From the NCBI RefSeq assembly GCF_023712105.1, contig NZ_JAMLJI010000001.1, positions 1,116,001 through 1,180,000 on the forward strand: a stretch of 64,000 nt of DNA, written 5' to 3'. Of the stretch, positions 18,842-27,194 are shown piece after piece. The position numbers were made by a program, and so were the translations under genes. A model generated the notes under the pieces. That model saw only the letters and a list, made by a program, of their open reading frames with translations, did no database searches and was not told the DNA's origin. Within the stretch, counting starts at the first letter, position 1. Each line of letters begins with the position of its first letter. This DNA is from Larsenimonas suaedae (GTDB lineage: Bacteria > Pseudomonadota > Gammaproteobacteria > Pseudomonadales > Halomonadaceae).

Positions 18842-20943
18842 CCGACGAGTCTTCATTTCTGCTCGGCCGACTCGGCTGGGACGCCCTGCCGTTTTGGGAC
18901 ATGATCCAAAACCCCACTCGGGAATCCATCATCAACGGCATTATTGCCTCGGGCGCCGCCGGCATGGTGGTGCTCGGCGCGCTTGCCGCCGCGGCGCTGA
19001 TCACCTGGTATGGCAAGTGGAAGGTGCTCTGGTGCGACTGGCTCACAAGCGTCGATCACAAGAAGATCGGCATCATGTTCATCGTGATCGCGCTACTCAT
19101 GCTCTTGCGCGCCGTGATCGAGGCCGCGTTCATGCGTGCCCAGCAAGCCTTCGGCCTCGGTGGCGGATTTCTATCGCCCGAACACTACGGACAGCTTTTC
19201 ACCACCCACGGCACCATCATGATCTTTTTCATGGCAATGCCGTTTCTGACCGGGCTGATCAACTTCGTGATGCCGCTTCAGATCGGCGCCCGGGATTTGT
19301 CGTTTCCGGTGCTCAATTCGGTAAGTTTCGGCCTGACCGCCGCCGGCGCCGCGCTGATGATGATCTCACTGGTTCTGGCGCCGTTTTCAACCGGCGGCTG
19401 GACCGGCTATCCGCCCTTCACCGAGCTTCAGGCCAACCCGGGGCCGGGGGTGGATTACTGGATCTGGGGGGTGACGCTCTCGACGCTCTCCTCGACCTTT
19501 TCAGGCATCAACTTCGCCGTGACCATTTATAAAAAGCGCGCCCCGGGCATGACCCTGATGCGCATGCCGCTGTTTTGCTGGACCGCGCTTTGCACCTCGA
19601 TTCTGATGATCTTCGGTATGCCGCCACTGACGGTGGCCACAGGCCTTCTGGCGCTGGATCGCTACCTGGACTTCCACATGTTTACCGCCGACCTCGGCGG
19701 CAACATGATGAACTACATCAACCTGTTCTGGGCCTTCGGCCATCCGGAAGTCTACATCCTGATCCTGCCGGCGTTCGGGGTGTTCTCGGAAGTGTTCTCG
19801 ACCTTCTCGGGCAAGCGCCTTTACGGCTACACGGCGCTGGTGATCGCGACCATGGCGATTGCGGTGCTGTCGTTTACCGTTTGGCTCCACCACTTCTTTA
19901 CCATGGGGCAAAGCGCCCACATCAACGCCGTGTTCGGCATCGCGACCATGCTGATCGGCATTCCGACCGGGGTGAAGATCTTCGACTGGATGCTGACCAT
20001 GTATCGGGGGCGCGTGCGTTTGACGGTGCCGATGGTCTACGCCGTGGGCTTTCTGATTCTGTTCTCCATCGGCGGGCTCTCCGGCATCATTCTTGCAACG
20101 CCCAGCATCGACTACCAGATTCACAACTCGCTGTTTCTGGTCGCCCACTTTCACAACATGCTCATTCCGGGCCTGCTGTTCGGGATGCTGGCCGGCTACA
20201 CCTACTGGTTCTCCAAGGCGTTCGGCTTCCAGCTCGATGCCCGCTGGGGCTATCGCGCAGCCTGGAGCTGGATTGTCGGTTTCATGCTGGCGTTCTTTCC
20301 GCTGTACGCCCTTGGCCTTCTTGGCATGCCGCGGCGAACCGTGGCGTTTTTCGACCCCGTCTATCTGCCCTGGACCATCGCTGCGGGCCTTGGCGCACTG
20401 ATCATCCTGTACGCGATCGTTTGTCTTATGGCGCAGCTCTGGGTCAGCATCAAGCGCCGCGACGCCCTCGCCACCCCCGGCGGCGACCCCTGGGACGGGC
20501 GAAGCCTTGAATGGGATACGCCCTCCCCGGTGCCTGAATACAATTTTCCGGTGCTGCCGCAGGTCAACAGCCACGACGCCTTCTACCGGCAAAAATGCGA
20601 CGGTGCCCCGCATGAGTCCCCTGCACGCTACGAGCCGATCACTATCCCTAAGAACACCGCCATGGGCGTGATCATTGGCGTAAGCGGCACCGCCGTCGGC
20701 TTTGGCTTGACCTGGCACATGTGGTGGCTGGCCCTGGCGTTCAGCGCAGTGGCGCTTGTTGCCATGATCGCGCGTGGTTTCGCGCGCAACACCACCTGGA
20801 CCCTTGACGCCGAGGCGATCGAGCGCCAGCAACGCGCGTGGGCACATCAGCTCGAGCAGTTCGAACCGATCACACGTCAATGGGAACAGAGCGAGGCCAA
20901 CCGCGGCGTACCCGTTCCGCCCAACGAAGGAGCGATTCAATGA
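18838..20943 (+). CDS. cyoB: Cytochrome o ubiquinol oxidase subunit I
   Basis: Catalytic subunit carrying haem b, haem o3 and CuB, where oxygen is reduced and protons are pumped. About fifteen membrane helices are present. Landmark motifs include TTHGTIMIFF (low-spin haem His), FWAFGHPEVYILILPAFG (CuB His and cross-linked Tyr), VWLHHFFTMG (two CuB His) and LVAHFHNMLIPG (haem ligands). The start is a GTG at 18838 inside the cyoA stop region (GTGA overlap); the longer open frame from 18763 lies within cyoA and is not used. Confidence 0.97.
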   Translation: MTDESSFLLGRLGWDALPFWDMIQNPTRESIINGIIASGAAGMVVLGALAAAALITWYGKWKVLWCDWLTSVDHKKIGIMFIVIALLMLLRAVIEAAFMRAQQAFGLGGGFLSPEHYGQLFTTHGTIMIFFMAMPFLTGLINFVMPLQIGARDLSFPVLNSVSFGLTAAGAALMMISLVLAPFSTGGWTGYPPFTELQANPGPGVDYWIWGVTLSTLSSTFSGINFAVTIYKKRAPGMTLMRMPLFCWTALCTSILMIFGMPPLTVATGLLALDRYLDFHMFTADLGGNMMNYINLFWAFGHPEVYILILPAFGVFSEVFSTFSGKRLYGYTALVIATMAIAVLSFTVWLHHFFTMGQSAHINAVFGIATMLIGIPTGVKIFDWMLTMYRGRVRLTVPMVYAVGFLILFSIGGLSGIILATPSIDYQIHNSLFLVAHFHNMLIPGLLFGMLAGYTYWFSKAFGFQLDARWGYRAAWSWIVGFMLAFFPLYALGLLGMPRRTVAFFDPVYLPWTIAAGLGALIILYAIVCLMAQLWVSIKRRDALATPGGDPWDGRSLEWDTPSPVPEYNFPVLPQVNSHDAFYRQKCDGAPHESPARYEPITIPKNTAMGVIIGVSGTAVGFGLTWHMWWLALAFSAVALVAMIARGFARNTTWTLDAEAIERQQRAWAHQLEQFEPITRQWEQSEANRGVPVPPNEGAIQ

Positions 20944-21575
20944 CCACGCACACCGCAGGCGCCTCGACGCGCCACCCGGGGCTCAATCTGGGCGAGCCGC
21001 ACGAGGAGGCTCACAGCGCCAACGAAGAGCTGGTGTTCGGGTTCTGGGTCTTCATGATGAGCGACTTCATCATCTTCGGGCTGCTGTTTGCCACCTACGT
21101 CACCATGCTCGGCGGCACTGCCGGTGGCCCGGGCCCGAGTGACCTGCTGGAAATGAAGGGTGCCTTCATCGAAACGATGCTGCTGCTCGCCAGCAGTTTT
21201 ACCTTCGGGATGGCGTCGCTGTCGCTTAAATACCATCAAGGCACGGCGAAACTGATCGGCTGGCTGGTGGTGACGCTTCTACTCGGACTCGGCTTCCTCG
21301 CCCACGAGCTCAAGGACTTTCACACCATGATCAGCGAAGGCGGCTACCCCAGCCGCAGCGGCTATCTTTCAGCGTTTTTCTCGCTGGTGCCACTTCACGG
21401 CCTGCACGTGGCCGGGGCGTGTCTCTGGATGCTGGCGATCTTCGGGCAGATGGCGGTTCATCGCATCGATACTCAGGTCAAGACCGGCCTCACCCGGCTT
21501 GCAATTCTTTGGCACTTTCTCGACATCGTCTGGATCGTGATCTTTTCGCTGGTGTATCTGGGAGGACTGACCTGA
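20940..21575 (+). CDS. cyoC: Cytochrome o ubiquinol oxidase subunit III
   Basis: A 211-residue, five-helix subunit that stabilises the bo3 oxidase. It has the family's FGFWVFMMSDFIIFGLLFATY opening region, LASSFTFGMASL and the terminal WHFLDIVWIVIF segment. The ATG overlaps the cyoB stop by four bases (ATGA), so translation is coupled. An earlier in-frame start at 20838 lies within cyoB and is rejected. Confidence 0.95.
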   Translation: MTTHTAGASTRHPGLNLGEPHEEAHSANEELVFGFWVFMMSDFIIFGLLFATYVTMLGGTAGGPGPSDLLEMKGAFIETMLLLASSFTFGMASLSLKYHQGTAKLIGWLVVTLLLGLGFLAHELKDFHTMISEGGYPSRSGYLSAFFSLVPLHGLHVAGACLWMLAIFGQMAVHRIDTQVKTGLTRLAILWHFLDIVWIVIFSLVYLGGLT

Positions 21576-21994
21576 TGCGCGCGCACGAGTCAAACGCTCA
21601 AGACACCCAGACCCTTGATCAGAATACCGACCAAAACACGCAGGCGCAGCAACGTGGCCACGATGACGAGGACCTGGCCCGAGAGCGCCAGCGCGATTTT
21701 CGAAGCTACGGCTGGGGGCTTTTTCTATCGCTTGTGCTGACGCTGATTCCCTTCGGCGTGGCCGCGTTCGTGCCGCTGCCATCGATTGCCCACTGGATCA
21801 TCATCGGCGAATGCGCAGTGGTTCAGATCATCGTGCACTTTCGATTTTTCCTGCACATCTCGTTTTCACGCAACACCCGCGAAGACCTGCAGCTGATCCT
21901 GTTCACCGTGCTGATCATCACCATTCTCGCAGGCGGTACGCTCTGGATTCTGTTCGATCTCTACTACCGGATGATGCCCGGTATGGCGCCCTAG
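21575..21994 (+). CDS. cyoD: Cytochrome o ubiquinol oxidase subunit IV
   Basis: Small three-helix subunit (139 residues), somewhat longer than usual because of a hydrophilic, Gln/Asp-rich N-terminal extension of about 45 residues. The body matches CyoD: SYGWGLFLSLVLTLIPFGVA, the VVQIIVHFRFFLHI segment and a final membrane helix. Its ATG shares one base with the cyoC stop. No cyoE (haem O synthase) follows; the next gene is convergent. Confidence 0.92.
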   Translation: MRAHESNAQDTQTLDQNTDQNTQAQQRGHDDEDLARERQRDFRSYGWGLFLSLVLTLIPFGVAAFVPLPSIAHWIIIGECAVVQIIVHFRFFLHISFSRNTREDLQLILFTVLIITILAGGTLWILFDLYYRMMPGMAP

Positions 21995-22001
21995 GCTTCA
22001 C

Positions 22002-22027
22002 AAAAAAGCGCCCATAGGGGCGCTTTC
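22002..22027. terminator. Terminator between cyoD and the phzF-like gene
   Basis: AAAGCGCCC (22005-22013) pairs with GGGCGCTTT (22018-22026). The six-A run on the plus side gives a good U-tract for the minus-strand gene; the plus-strand tail is shorter. Confidence 0.75.
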
Positions 22028-22044
22028 TACGTCAATGAAACGCT

Positions 22045-22836
22045 TTAGCGCGCGTCAGGAAGCGTGACCACGGCTTCAAAATAATCCACCGCCTGGCCGA
22101 CCAGTCCGACGCGCTCGCCCTCGACCACGCACGTAAGCTCACCCAGGCGCTCTGAAACCTGGTGGGCCGTAAGCGTGGTCTTGCCAAGCCGCTCGGCCCA
22201 GTAAGGCGCCAGCTCGCAGTGCGCCGAACCGGTGACCGGGTCTTCCGGCACATCGAGTTCGGGGAAGAACGCCCGGCTGACAAAATCCACATGATCACCC
22301 GGGGCGGTGACCACCACGCCCCGCTTGCCAAGCCCATGCCAATGGGAAAGCTCGGGCGCGAGCGTGCGCACCTGCTGCTCGTTTTCAAGCACCACCACGA
22401 TATCGAACGCCGCATGAACCTCGGTTGGCGTCACGCCAAGCCCTTCGAGCAACGCCGATGACGCCTCGAACGGCTCGGGCATCGCGGCCGGGAAATTCAT
22501 GCGGTAGCCCGAATCGAGCTTCGAGACAAAAAGCGGGCCGCTTCGGGTGTCAAAGCGAAGCGTGTGCTCGGTCGCGCCCAGATGGGTAAAGATCACGTGG
22601 GCGGTGGCAAGTGTCGCGTGCCCGCACAGATCGACTTCATCCCTGGGCGTGAACCAGCGAAGCCGATAGCCCTCGCCCTCCGGCACGAAAAACGCGGTCT
22701 CGGACAGATTATTTTCAGAAGCGATCGCCTGAAGCGTTGCCTCTGGCAACCACTCGGTCAGCGGGCACACCGCCGCCGGATTGCCCTTGAACAGCTCGCT
22801 CGTGAACGCGTCGACCTGGTACATCGAAATGCGCAT
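22045..22836 (-). CDS. PhzF family isomerase
   Basis: Member of the diaminopimelate-epimerase-fold PhzF family, named for phenazine biosynthesis but mostly acting as isomerases on unknown small metabolites. The family hallmarks are present: QVDAFTSELFKGNPAAVC at the start, NNLSETAFF (containing the catalytic Glu), RWFTPRDEVDLCGHATLA and DPVTGSAHC. Size (263 residues) is normal. AGGGAG lies five bases before the ATG. No other phenazine genes are nearby, so the metabolic role is open. Confidence 0.88.
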   Translation of the reverse strand: MRISMYQVDAFTSELFKGNPAAVCPLTEWLPEATLQAIASENNLSETAFFVPEGEGYRLRWFTPRDEVDLCGHATLATAHVIFTHLGATEHTLRFDTRSGPLFVSKLDSGYRMNFPAAMPEPFEASSALLEGLGVTPTEVHAAFDIVVVLENEQQVRTLAPELSHWHGLGKRGVVVTAPGDHVDFVSRAFFPELDVPEDPVTGSAHCELAPYWAERLGKTTLTAHQVSERLGELTCVVEGERVGLVGQAVDYFEAVVTLPDAR

Positions 22837-22905
22837 CTCATCTCCCTGACGTGTGTCAGCACCCGCTGGTGCTGTGTGATTGTTTCTGGCCTGGTCGTTT
22901 ACGTT

Positions 22906-24348
22906 TTAGCGCGCAGGCGCTAGCCGCTCACCCAACCGCCGCCCGTTTTCAAGACAATCGCCGACCGCGATGCCGTCGCGCCAGTTGCCAACAAGCGAAA
23001 GCCCTTCATGGTATGCCAGTGCGGCGTCCAGCGCTTCGATCCGCTCGAGGTGGCCGAACTCGTACTGCGGGATCGCCTTCGGCCAGCGCTGCACCCGGCT
23101 CCAGACCGGCTCGCCGCGAATGCCCAGCAGGTCGCGCAGGTCATAGAGCACCTGCGCCACCTGCGCGTTGTCGTCCCACTCGGCCACGCCCGGACGACGG
23201 CGCCCGCCCATGAACCCGGTCAGCAGCACATGGCCGTCGGGGGCGCGGTTCGGGAAAAGCGTCGAGGAAAAGAGCACCCCGAGCGTGGTGCGCTGCTCGC
23301 GGTTCGGGATCAAAAGGCCGAAGCCATCGAGCGGGTGCATGATGTCTTCCGCCCGAAAGCCAAGCGCAACGGCGTTGACCGAGGGGTAGACGATTTCCTC
23401 GAGCGGGCGGGCAAGCGCGGGGTCGATGGGCTCGAGCAGGCGCGCACTGACGTGCGCCGGCACCGCCAGCACCAGCTCGCTGGTCGTGAAGCGTTGATCA
23501 TTCGTCTCGACGCACCACCCCCCACTTGTACGCTGTATGGAGGCCACCTCACAGCCAAGATGAATGCTCGCCGCCGGCTGGGCCTCGATGCGCTCGGCAA
23601 GCCGGTCCGTCAGGCGGCGAAGCCCGTCTGGAAAGCTGACCAGCTGGCCGCGCCACTCGGGAGGCAAGGGAGACGGCGTGCGGCGTGCCTTGATGAGCCC
23701 GGTGAGCCCGCCGCGAATCAGCGAGCCGTATTTCTGCTCAAGGGCCACCAGCCGTTTCATGGCCGCCGGCGCCGATAGCCTGGAGGGGTCGCCGGCGTAC
23801 ACCCCGGACACGAACGGGTCGACCATGTAATCGAGCACGCGCCGGCCAAGTCGGCGCTCGACGAAGGCGGCCAGGCTCTCTTCCCGCTCCGGGGCGCTGC
23901 GCGCGAACGGCTCGCGAAGTACCTGGGACCAGCCTTTAGCACCCAGAAGCGGGTTGGTCACGGCATTCAATGGGTGGGTCGGAAGCGCGACCGGCGCCCC
24001 CTGATAGGCAACAAACCGCTTGCGGGCGGCGGTGTTGGCGGGCTGCGCCTCATCGAGCAATTCAAGCTCTTCAAGAAGCGCATAAAGCGGCGGCTTCATC
24101 ATCAGCGTGTTGGGGCCGATTTCGGTCTGCCAGCCGCTGTCGCGCCGAGTGCCGATGTTGCCGCCGACCGTATCGCCTCGCTCTAGAAGCGCCACCCGAA
24201 GCCCGCGTCGCGCGGCCGAATGCGCCGCAGCAAGCCCGGTGGCGCCGGCACCGACGATGACCACGTCCCAAGCGTTTTCGGTCGTGTCCTGTTTTTTGCC
24301 CTGCTCTCTAGTCATGCCCTGTTCTTCCATTGTCCGTTCGGTCTGCAT
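22906..24348 (-). CDS. hemG: Protoporphyrinogen/coproporphyrinogen oxidase (FAD, HemY type)
   Basis: FAD enzyme that oxidises protoporphyrinogen IX (or coproporphyrinogen III) late in haem synthesis. The dinucleotide-binding motif VVIVGAGATGLAAA opens the conserved region, followed by LLERGDTVGGNIGT, and the C-terminal FAD contact NWRDGIAVGDCLENG. The family fold runs the full length. Three in-frame ATGs (24348, 24330, 24315) precede the core, so the exact start is uncertain. In gammaproteobacteria this oxygen-dependent form is less common than HemG/HemJ. It is followed downstream by phzF and preceded by an amino-acid oxidase gene on the same strand. Confidence 0.85.
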   Translation of the reverse strand: MQTERTMEEQGMTREQGKKQDTTENAWDVVIVGAGATGLAAAHSAARRGLRVALLERGDTVGGNIGTRRDSGWQTEIGPNTLMMKPPLYALLEELELLDEAQPANTAARKRFVAYQGAPVALPTHPLNAVTNPLLGAKGWSQVLREPFARSAPEREESLAAFVERRLGRRVLDYMVDPFVSGVYAGDPSRLSAPAAMKRLVALEQKYGSLIRGGLTGLIKARRTPSPLPPEWRGQLVSFPDGLRRLTDRLAERIEAQPAASIHLGCEVASIQRTSGGWCVETNDQRFTTSELVLAVPAHVSARLLEPIDPALARPLEEIVYPSVNAVALGFRAEDIMHPLDGFGLLIPNREQRTTLGVLFSSTLFPNRAPDGHVLLTGFMGGRRRPGVAEWDDNAQVAQVLYDLRDLLGIRGEPVWSRVQRWPKAIPQYEFGHLERIEALDAALAYHEGLSLVGNWRDGIAVGDCLENGRRLGERLAPAR

Positions 24349-24368
24349 CCAGCCGCGTGCTCCAGGCG

Positions 24369-25550
24369 TTAGAGGGTAAAGCGCGATAGCCGAAACGCCG
24401 ACAGCGACGCCGCCGGCTGCGCGGTTAAAAGCCAGTGGGCGAGCGCCTCACCGAGGGCGCTGGCGAACTTGAATCCATGGCCTGAAAAACCACCGGCCAC
24501 CATTAGACCGGGCCGGGGCTCGTCGATAACGAAGTGCTCATCCGGGCTTCGAACGTAGTGACACACCACGCCGTGACGCACTTCCCCAACGCCCGGCAGG
24601 TAGCGCTCGATGACTCGGCGAAGCTCCGCCTCGTCATCACCGTGGGCCCCGAACGGCATTAACGGGTCGTCGGGAGCGACCGGCTGGCCGCCGTCGTGAC
24701 GGCCAATCTTGAACCCCGCGCCCTCAAGGTCGGGAAAGCCGTAGAACACGCCCTGCTCGGGGTCGGTCAGGCTAAACCCCGAAAAGCGCTCGGGAAGGTA
24801 GCGGTCATCGGCCTCGAACCAGGCAAATGTCTTTCGAATTCGAGTCAGCGGCAGCGTCACGTCAAGCGTGTCGGCAAGCGGCGCCGTATGCGCCCCGGCC
24901 GCCAGCAGCACCCGTTCGGCCGAGAATGTACGGCCATCGGCGCAGTGGGCGACAAAGCCGCCCTCATCTCGCGCGCTCAGTCGCACAACGCGCGCGCCGG
25001 TCACCAGCTCGGCATGCCGTGAGCGCTCGACGCGCCGGCGCCAGGCGGCGAGTATGCGCTCGATCCACAGCACGCCGGCCTCGGCCTCGAAGCAGCCCCG
25101 CATGGGCTCACTCAGCGCCCAGCCGGGAAAGCGCTCGGTTACTGCGGCCGCGTCCAGTGTGTCAAGCGAGAGCCCGTGCGTCGCCGCACTGTGCTGTACC
25201 TGACGCACGAATGGCGCCGAATCAGGACCAACGTTGATCACGCCCGTGGGCAAAAAAAGTGATTCGCCGGTCTCGCGTTCGAGCTCTCGCCAAAGCGCAA
25301 GAGCGCGCCGTGCAAGGGTGACGTAGCCGGCGCCTTCGCCGTAGGCCAGACGAATCAGGCGGGTCTGCCCGTGGTGCGCTCCGTGCGCGTGCGGTGGGCT
25401 GTGAGCGTCGAGGACACGCACTCGAGTCGCATCGTTGGTGTGCGATGCGGTATCAGAAAGCTCGGTGGCGGCAAGGGCATCGGCGGTGGCCAGCCCCATG
25501 CTGCCCCCGCCGATGATCAGATAGGGAGTGTGCGTAGATTGGATCGCCAT
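24369..25550 (-). CDS. Sarcosine oxidase / N-methyl-L-tryptophan oxidase family FAD enzyme
   Basis: A monomeric sarcosine-oxidase-like flavoprotein (393 residues) that oxidatively demethylates or deaminates secondary amino acids, releasing hydrogen peroxide. It begins with the FAD-binding GGGSMGLATADALAA; the HGAHHGQTRLIRLAYGEG segment and MVAGGFSGHGFKFASALGE near the C-terminus match SolA/MSOX. The conserved covalent-FAD Cys seen in monomeric sarcosine oxidases appears as VVCHYVRSPDEHFVID. The true substrate is not determinable. Only about 20 bases separate it from the hemG-type gene, suggesting co-transcription. Confidence 0.82.
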   Translation of the reverse strand: MAIQSTHTPYLIIGGGSMGLATADALAATELSDTASHTNDATRVRVLDAHSPPHAHGAHHGQTRLIRLAYGEGAGYVTLARRALALWRELERETGESLFLPTGVINVGPDSAPFVRQVQHSAATHGLSLDTLDAAAVTERFPGWALSEPMRGCFEAEAGVLWIERILAAWRRRVERSRHAELVTGARVVRLSARDEGGFVAHCADGRTFSAERVLLAAGAHTAPLADTLDVTLPLTRIRKTFAWFEADDRYLPERFSGFSLTDPEQGVFYGFPDLEGAGFKIGRHDGGQPVAPDDPLMPFGAHGDDEAELRRVIERYLPGVGEVRHGVVCHYVRSPDEHFVIDEPRPGLMVAGGFSGHGFKFASALGEALAHWLLTAQPAASLSAFRLSRFTL

Positions 25551-25649
25551 CGACGGCTCCGTGCCCGGTGTAAGGAGGGCGTTATTGTTGCCCGACGAGC
25601 GCGAAGGTCAAGCACCGCGCTCATCGGTCACACCGAAGGCCGGCGCTGG

Positions 25650-26525
25650 CTAGTCGTTGCCGCCGATCTTGTCTTGGGTCTTGGTGTCAAAATCACGGGC
25701 GTCGTGGCGTTCATGCAGCTGGGTTTCCGGCTCGCCGAAGGTGCGATTGACCATGCGGCCGCGCTGCACCGCCGGACGAGCATCGATGGCGTTCGCCCAG
25801 CGCAGTACGTGGGTGTACTCCTGCACCTGCAGGAATTCAGCGGCGTCGTACAGACGCCCGAGCACCAGCTGGCCGTACCAGGCCCAGGTCGCGATGTCGG
25901 CAATCGAGTAGGTGTCACCGGCCAGGTAGTCGTGGTCGGCCAGATGGCGGTCGAGCACATCGAGCTGGCGCTTGGTTTCCATGGTGAAGCGGTCAATGGC
26001 GTATTCGATCTTGACCGGCGCGTAGTTATAGAAGTGCCCGAAGCCACCGCCCAGATACGGCGCGCTGCCGATCTGCCAGAACAGCCAGTTCAGCGCCTCG
26101 GTGCGGCTTACGTGCTCGGTCGGCAGGAACTCACCGAATTTCTCCGCCAGATACAAAAGCATCGACCCGGATTCGAACACCCGCACCGGCTCGCTGCCGC
26201 TGTGATCGACCATCGCCGGGATCTTCGAATTGGGGTTGATGTCGACAAACCCACTGCCGAACTGATCGCCATCGCCGATGTTAATCAGCCAGGCATCGTA
26301 CTCCGCGCCCTGATACCCAAGCGCCAGCAGCTCTTCGAACATGATGCTGGCCTTGACCCCGTTGGGCGTGGCCAGCGAATAGAGCTGAAACGGATGCTCG
26401 CCCACCGGCAGTGCTTTTTCGTGGGTAGCGCCTGCGACCGGCCGGTTGGTGCCTGCGAACTTGCCGCCGCTCTCTTTCTGCCACTGCCATACGCGGGGCG
26501 GTGTGTAGTCGGACTGCGTTGTCAT
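25650..26525 (-). CDS. yghU: Glutathione S-transferase YghU-type (disulphide-bond oxidoreductase)
   Basis: A Nu-class glutathione transferase with disulphide reductase activity that binds two glutathiones. The 291-residue length and the extended N-terminus (PPRVWQWQKESGGKFAGTNRP) are typical of YghU. Further hallmarks are LYSLATPNGVKASIMFEELL, the FGSGFVDINPNSKIPA segment and ESGSMLLYLAEKFG. AGGGAG lies before the ATG. It stands apart from neighbours; upstream is the divergent DUF3237 gene. Confidence 0.92.
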   Translation of the reverse strand: MTTQSDYTPPRVWQWQKESGGKFAGTNRPVAGATHEKALPVGEHPFQLYSLATPNGVKASIMFEELLALGYQGAEYDAWLINIGDGDQFGSGFVDINPNSKIPAMVDHSGSEPVRVFESGSMLLYLAEKFGEFLPTEHVSRTEALNWLFWQIGSAPYLGGGFGHFYNYAPVKIEYAIDRFTMETKRQLDVLDRHLADHDYLAGDTYSIADIATWAWYGQLVLGRLYDAAEFLQVQEYTHVLRWANAIDARPAVQRGRMVNRTFGEPETQLHERHDARDFDTKTQDKIGGND

Positions 26526-26637
26526 GTCGGTCTCCCTCGATCCTTGAAGGCGCGAACGCGCTTGCTGAATATGAATCCGCCTGAAAAGATAGCGTGTTAA
26601 CGACCTCGACGCGACCCATGTCGGGTGCGACGTTGAC

Positions 26638-26665
26638 GCGAGGTCTATAGTGCGAGGTCTATAGT
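26638..26665 (+). repeat. Tandem duplication of 14 bases upstream of the DUF3237 gene
   Basis: GCGAGGTCTATAGT occurs twice without a gap (26638-26651 and 26652-26665), ending 40 bases before the DUF3237 start. Each copy contains CTATAGT, similar to a -10 box, so the duplication may alter promoter strength. Confidence 0.85.
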
Positions 26666-26704
26666 AATGCTCATGACCGTTTTCTTGTTTAGACCGGAGA
26701 GTTC

Positions 26705-27172
26705 ATGTCCCCGACGCTCGAGTTTTCCTTTCGTATCGCCATCACGGTCGACGCCCCCACCATTGTCAGCAGCGACCCCGCACGCGGCAAACGTCAGCTG
26801 ATCCCGATTCTTGGCGGTGAGGTCAGCGGCGCGCTCGAAGGTCACGTGCTGCCCGGCGGCGTCGATAGCCAGTTCATCCAGCCTGACGGCCTGTGCCGAC
26901 TGTCGGCGCGCTACGCCCTGGCAACCAAGGACGGCACCGTCTACATCGAAAACAACGGCATCCGCCGTCTGCCAAGTGCCTTCACGGCGAATCTCTTCGG
27001 TGATGACATGGGCTTTTTCAAACACGTGCCGGTCGAGGACATCTACTTCAAGGCCACCCCCACCTTCGAGGTCGACGACCCCCGACTGCACTGGCTGACC
27101 GAGTCCGTGTTCATCTGTGACGCCAAACGCACGCCGGACACGGTCAACCTCGATATGTACCGCGTCCTCTGA
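26705..27172 (+). CDS. DUF3237 family protein
   Basis: A 155-residue protein matching DUF3237: LEFSFRIAITVDAP near the start, then GxRQLIPILGGEVSG, LPGGVDSQFIQPDG, and the C-terminal TVFICDAKRTPDTVNLDMYR-like end. The fold is thought to be a beta barrel; no activity is established for the family. GGAG lies five bases before the second half of the leader (ATG at 26705). The ABC exporter gene follows after 22 bases and may share its transcript. Confidence 0.8.
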   Translation: MSPTLEFSFRIAITVDAPTIVSSDPARGKRQLIPILGGEVSGALEGHVLPGGVDSQFIQPDGLCRLSARYALATKDGTVYIENNGIRRLPSAFTANLFGDDMGFFKHVPVEDIYFKATPTFEVDDPRLHWLTESVFICDAKRTPDTVNLDMYRVL

Positions 27173-27194
27173 TCACCTCCTGGGAAAATACTTC

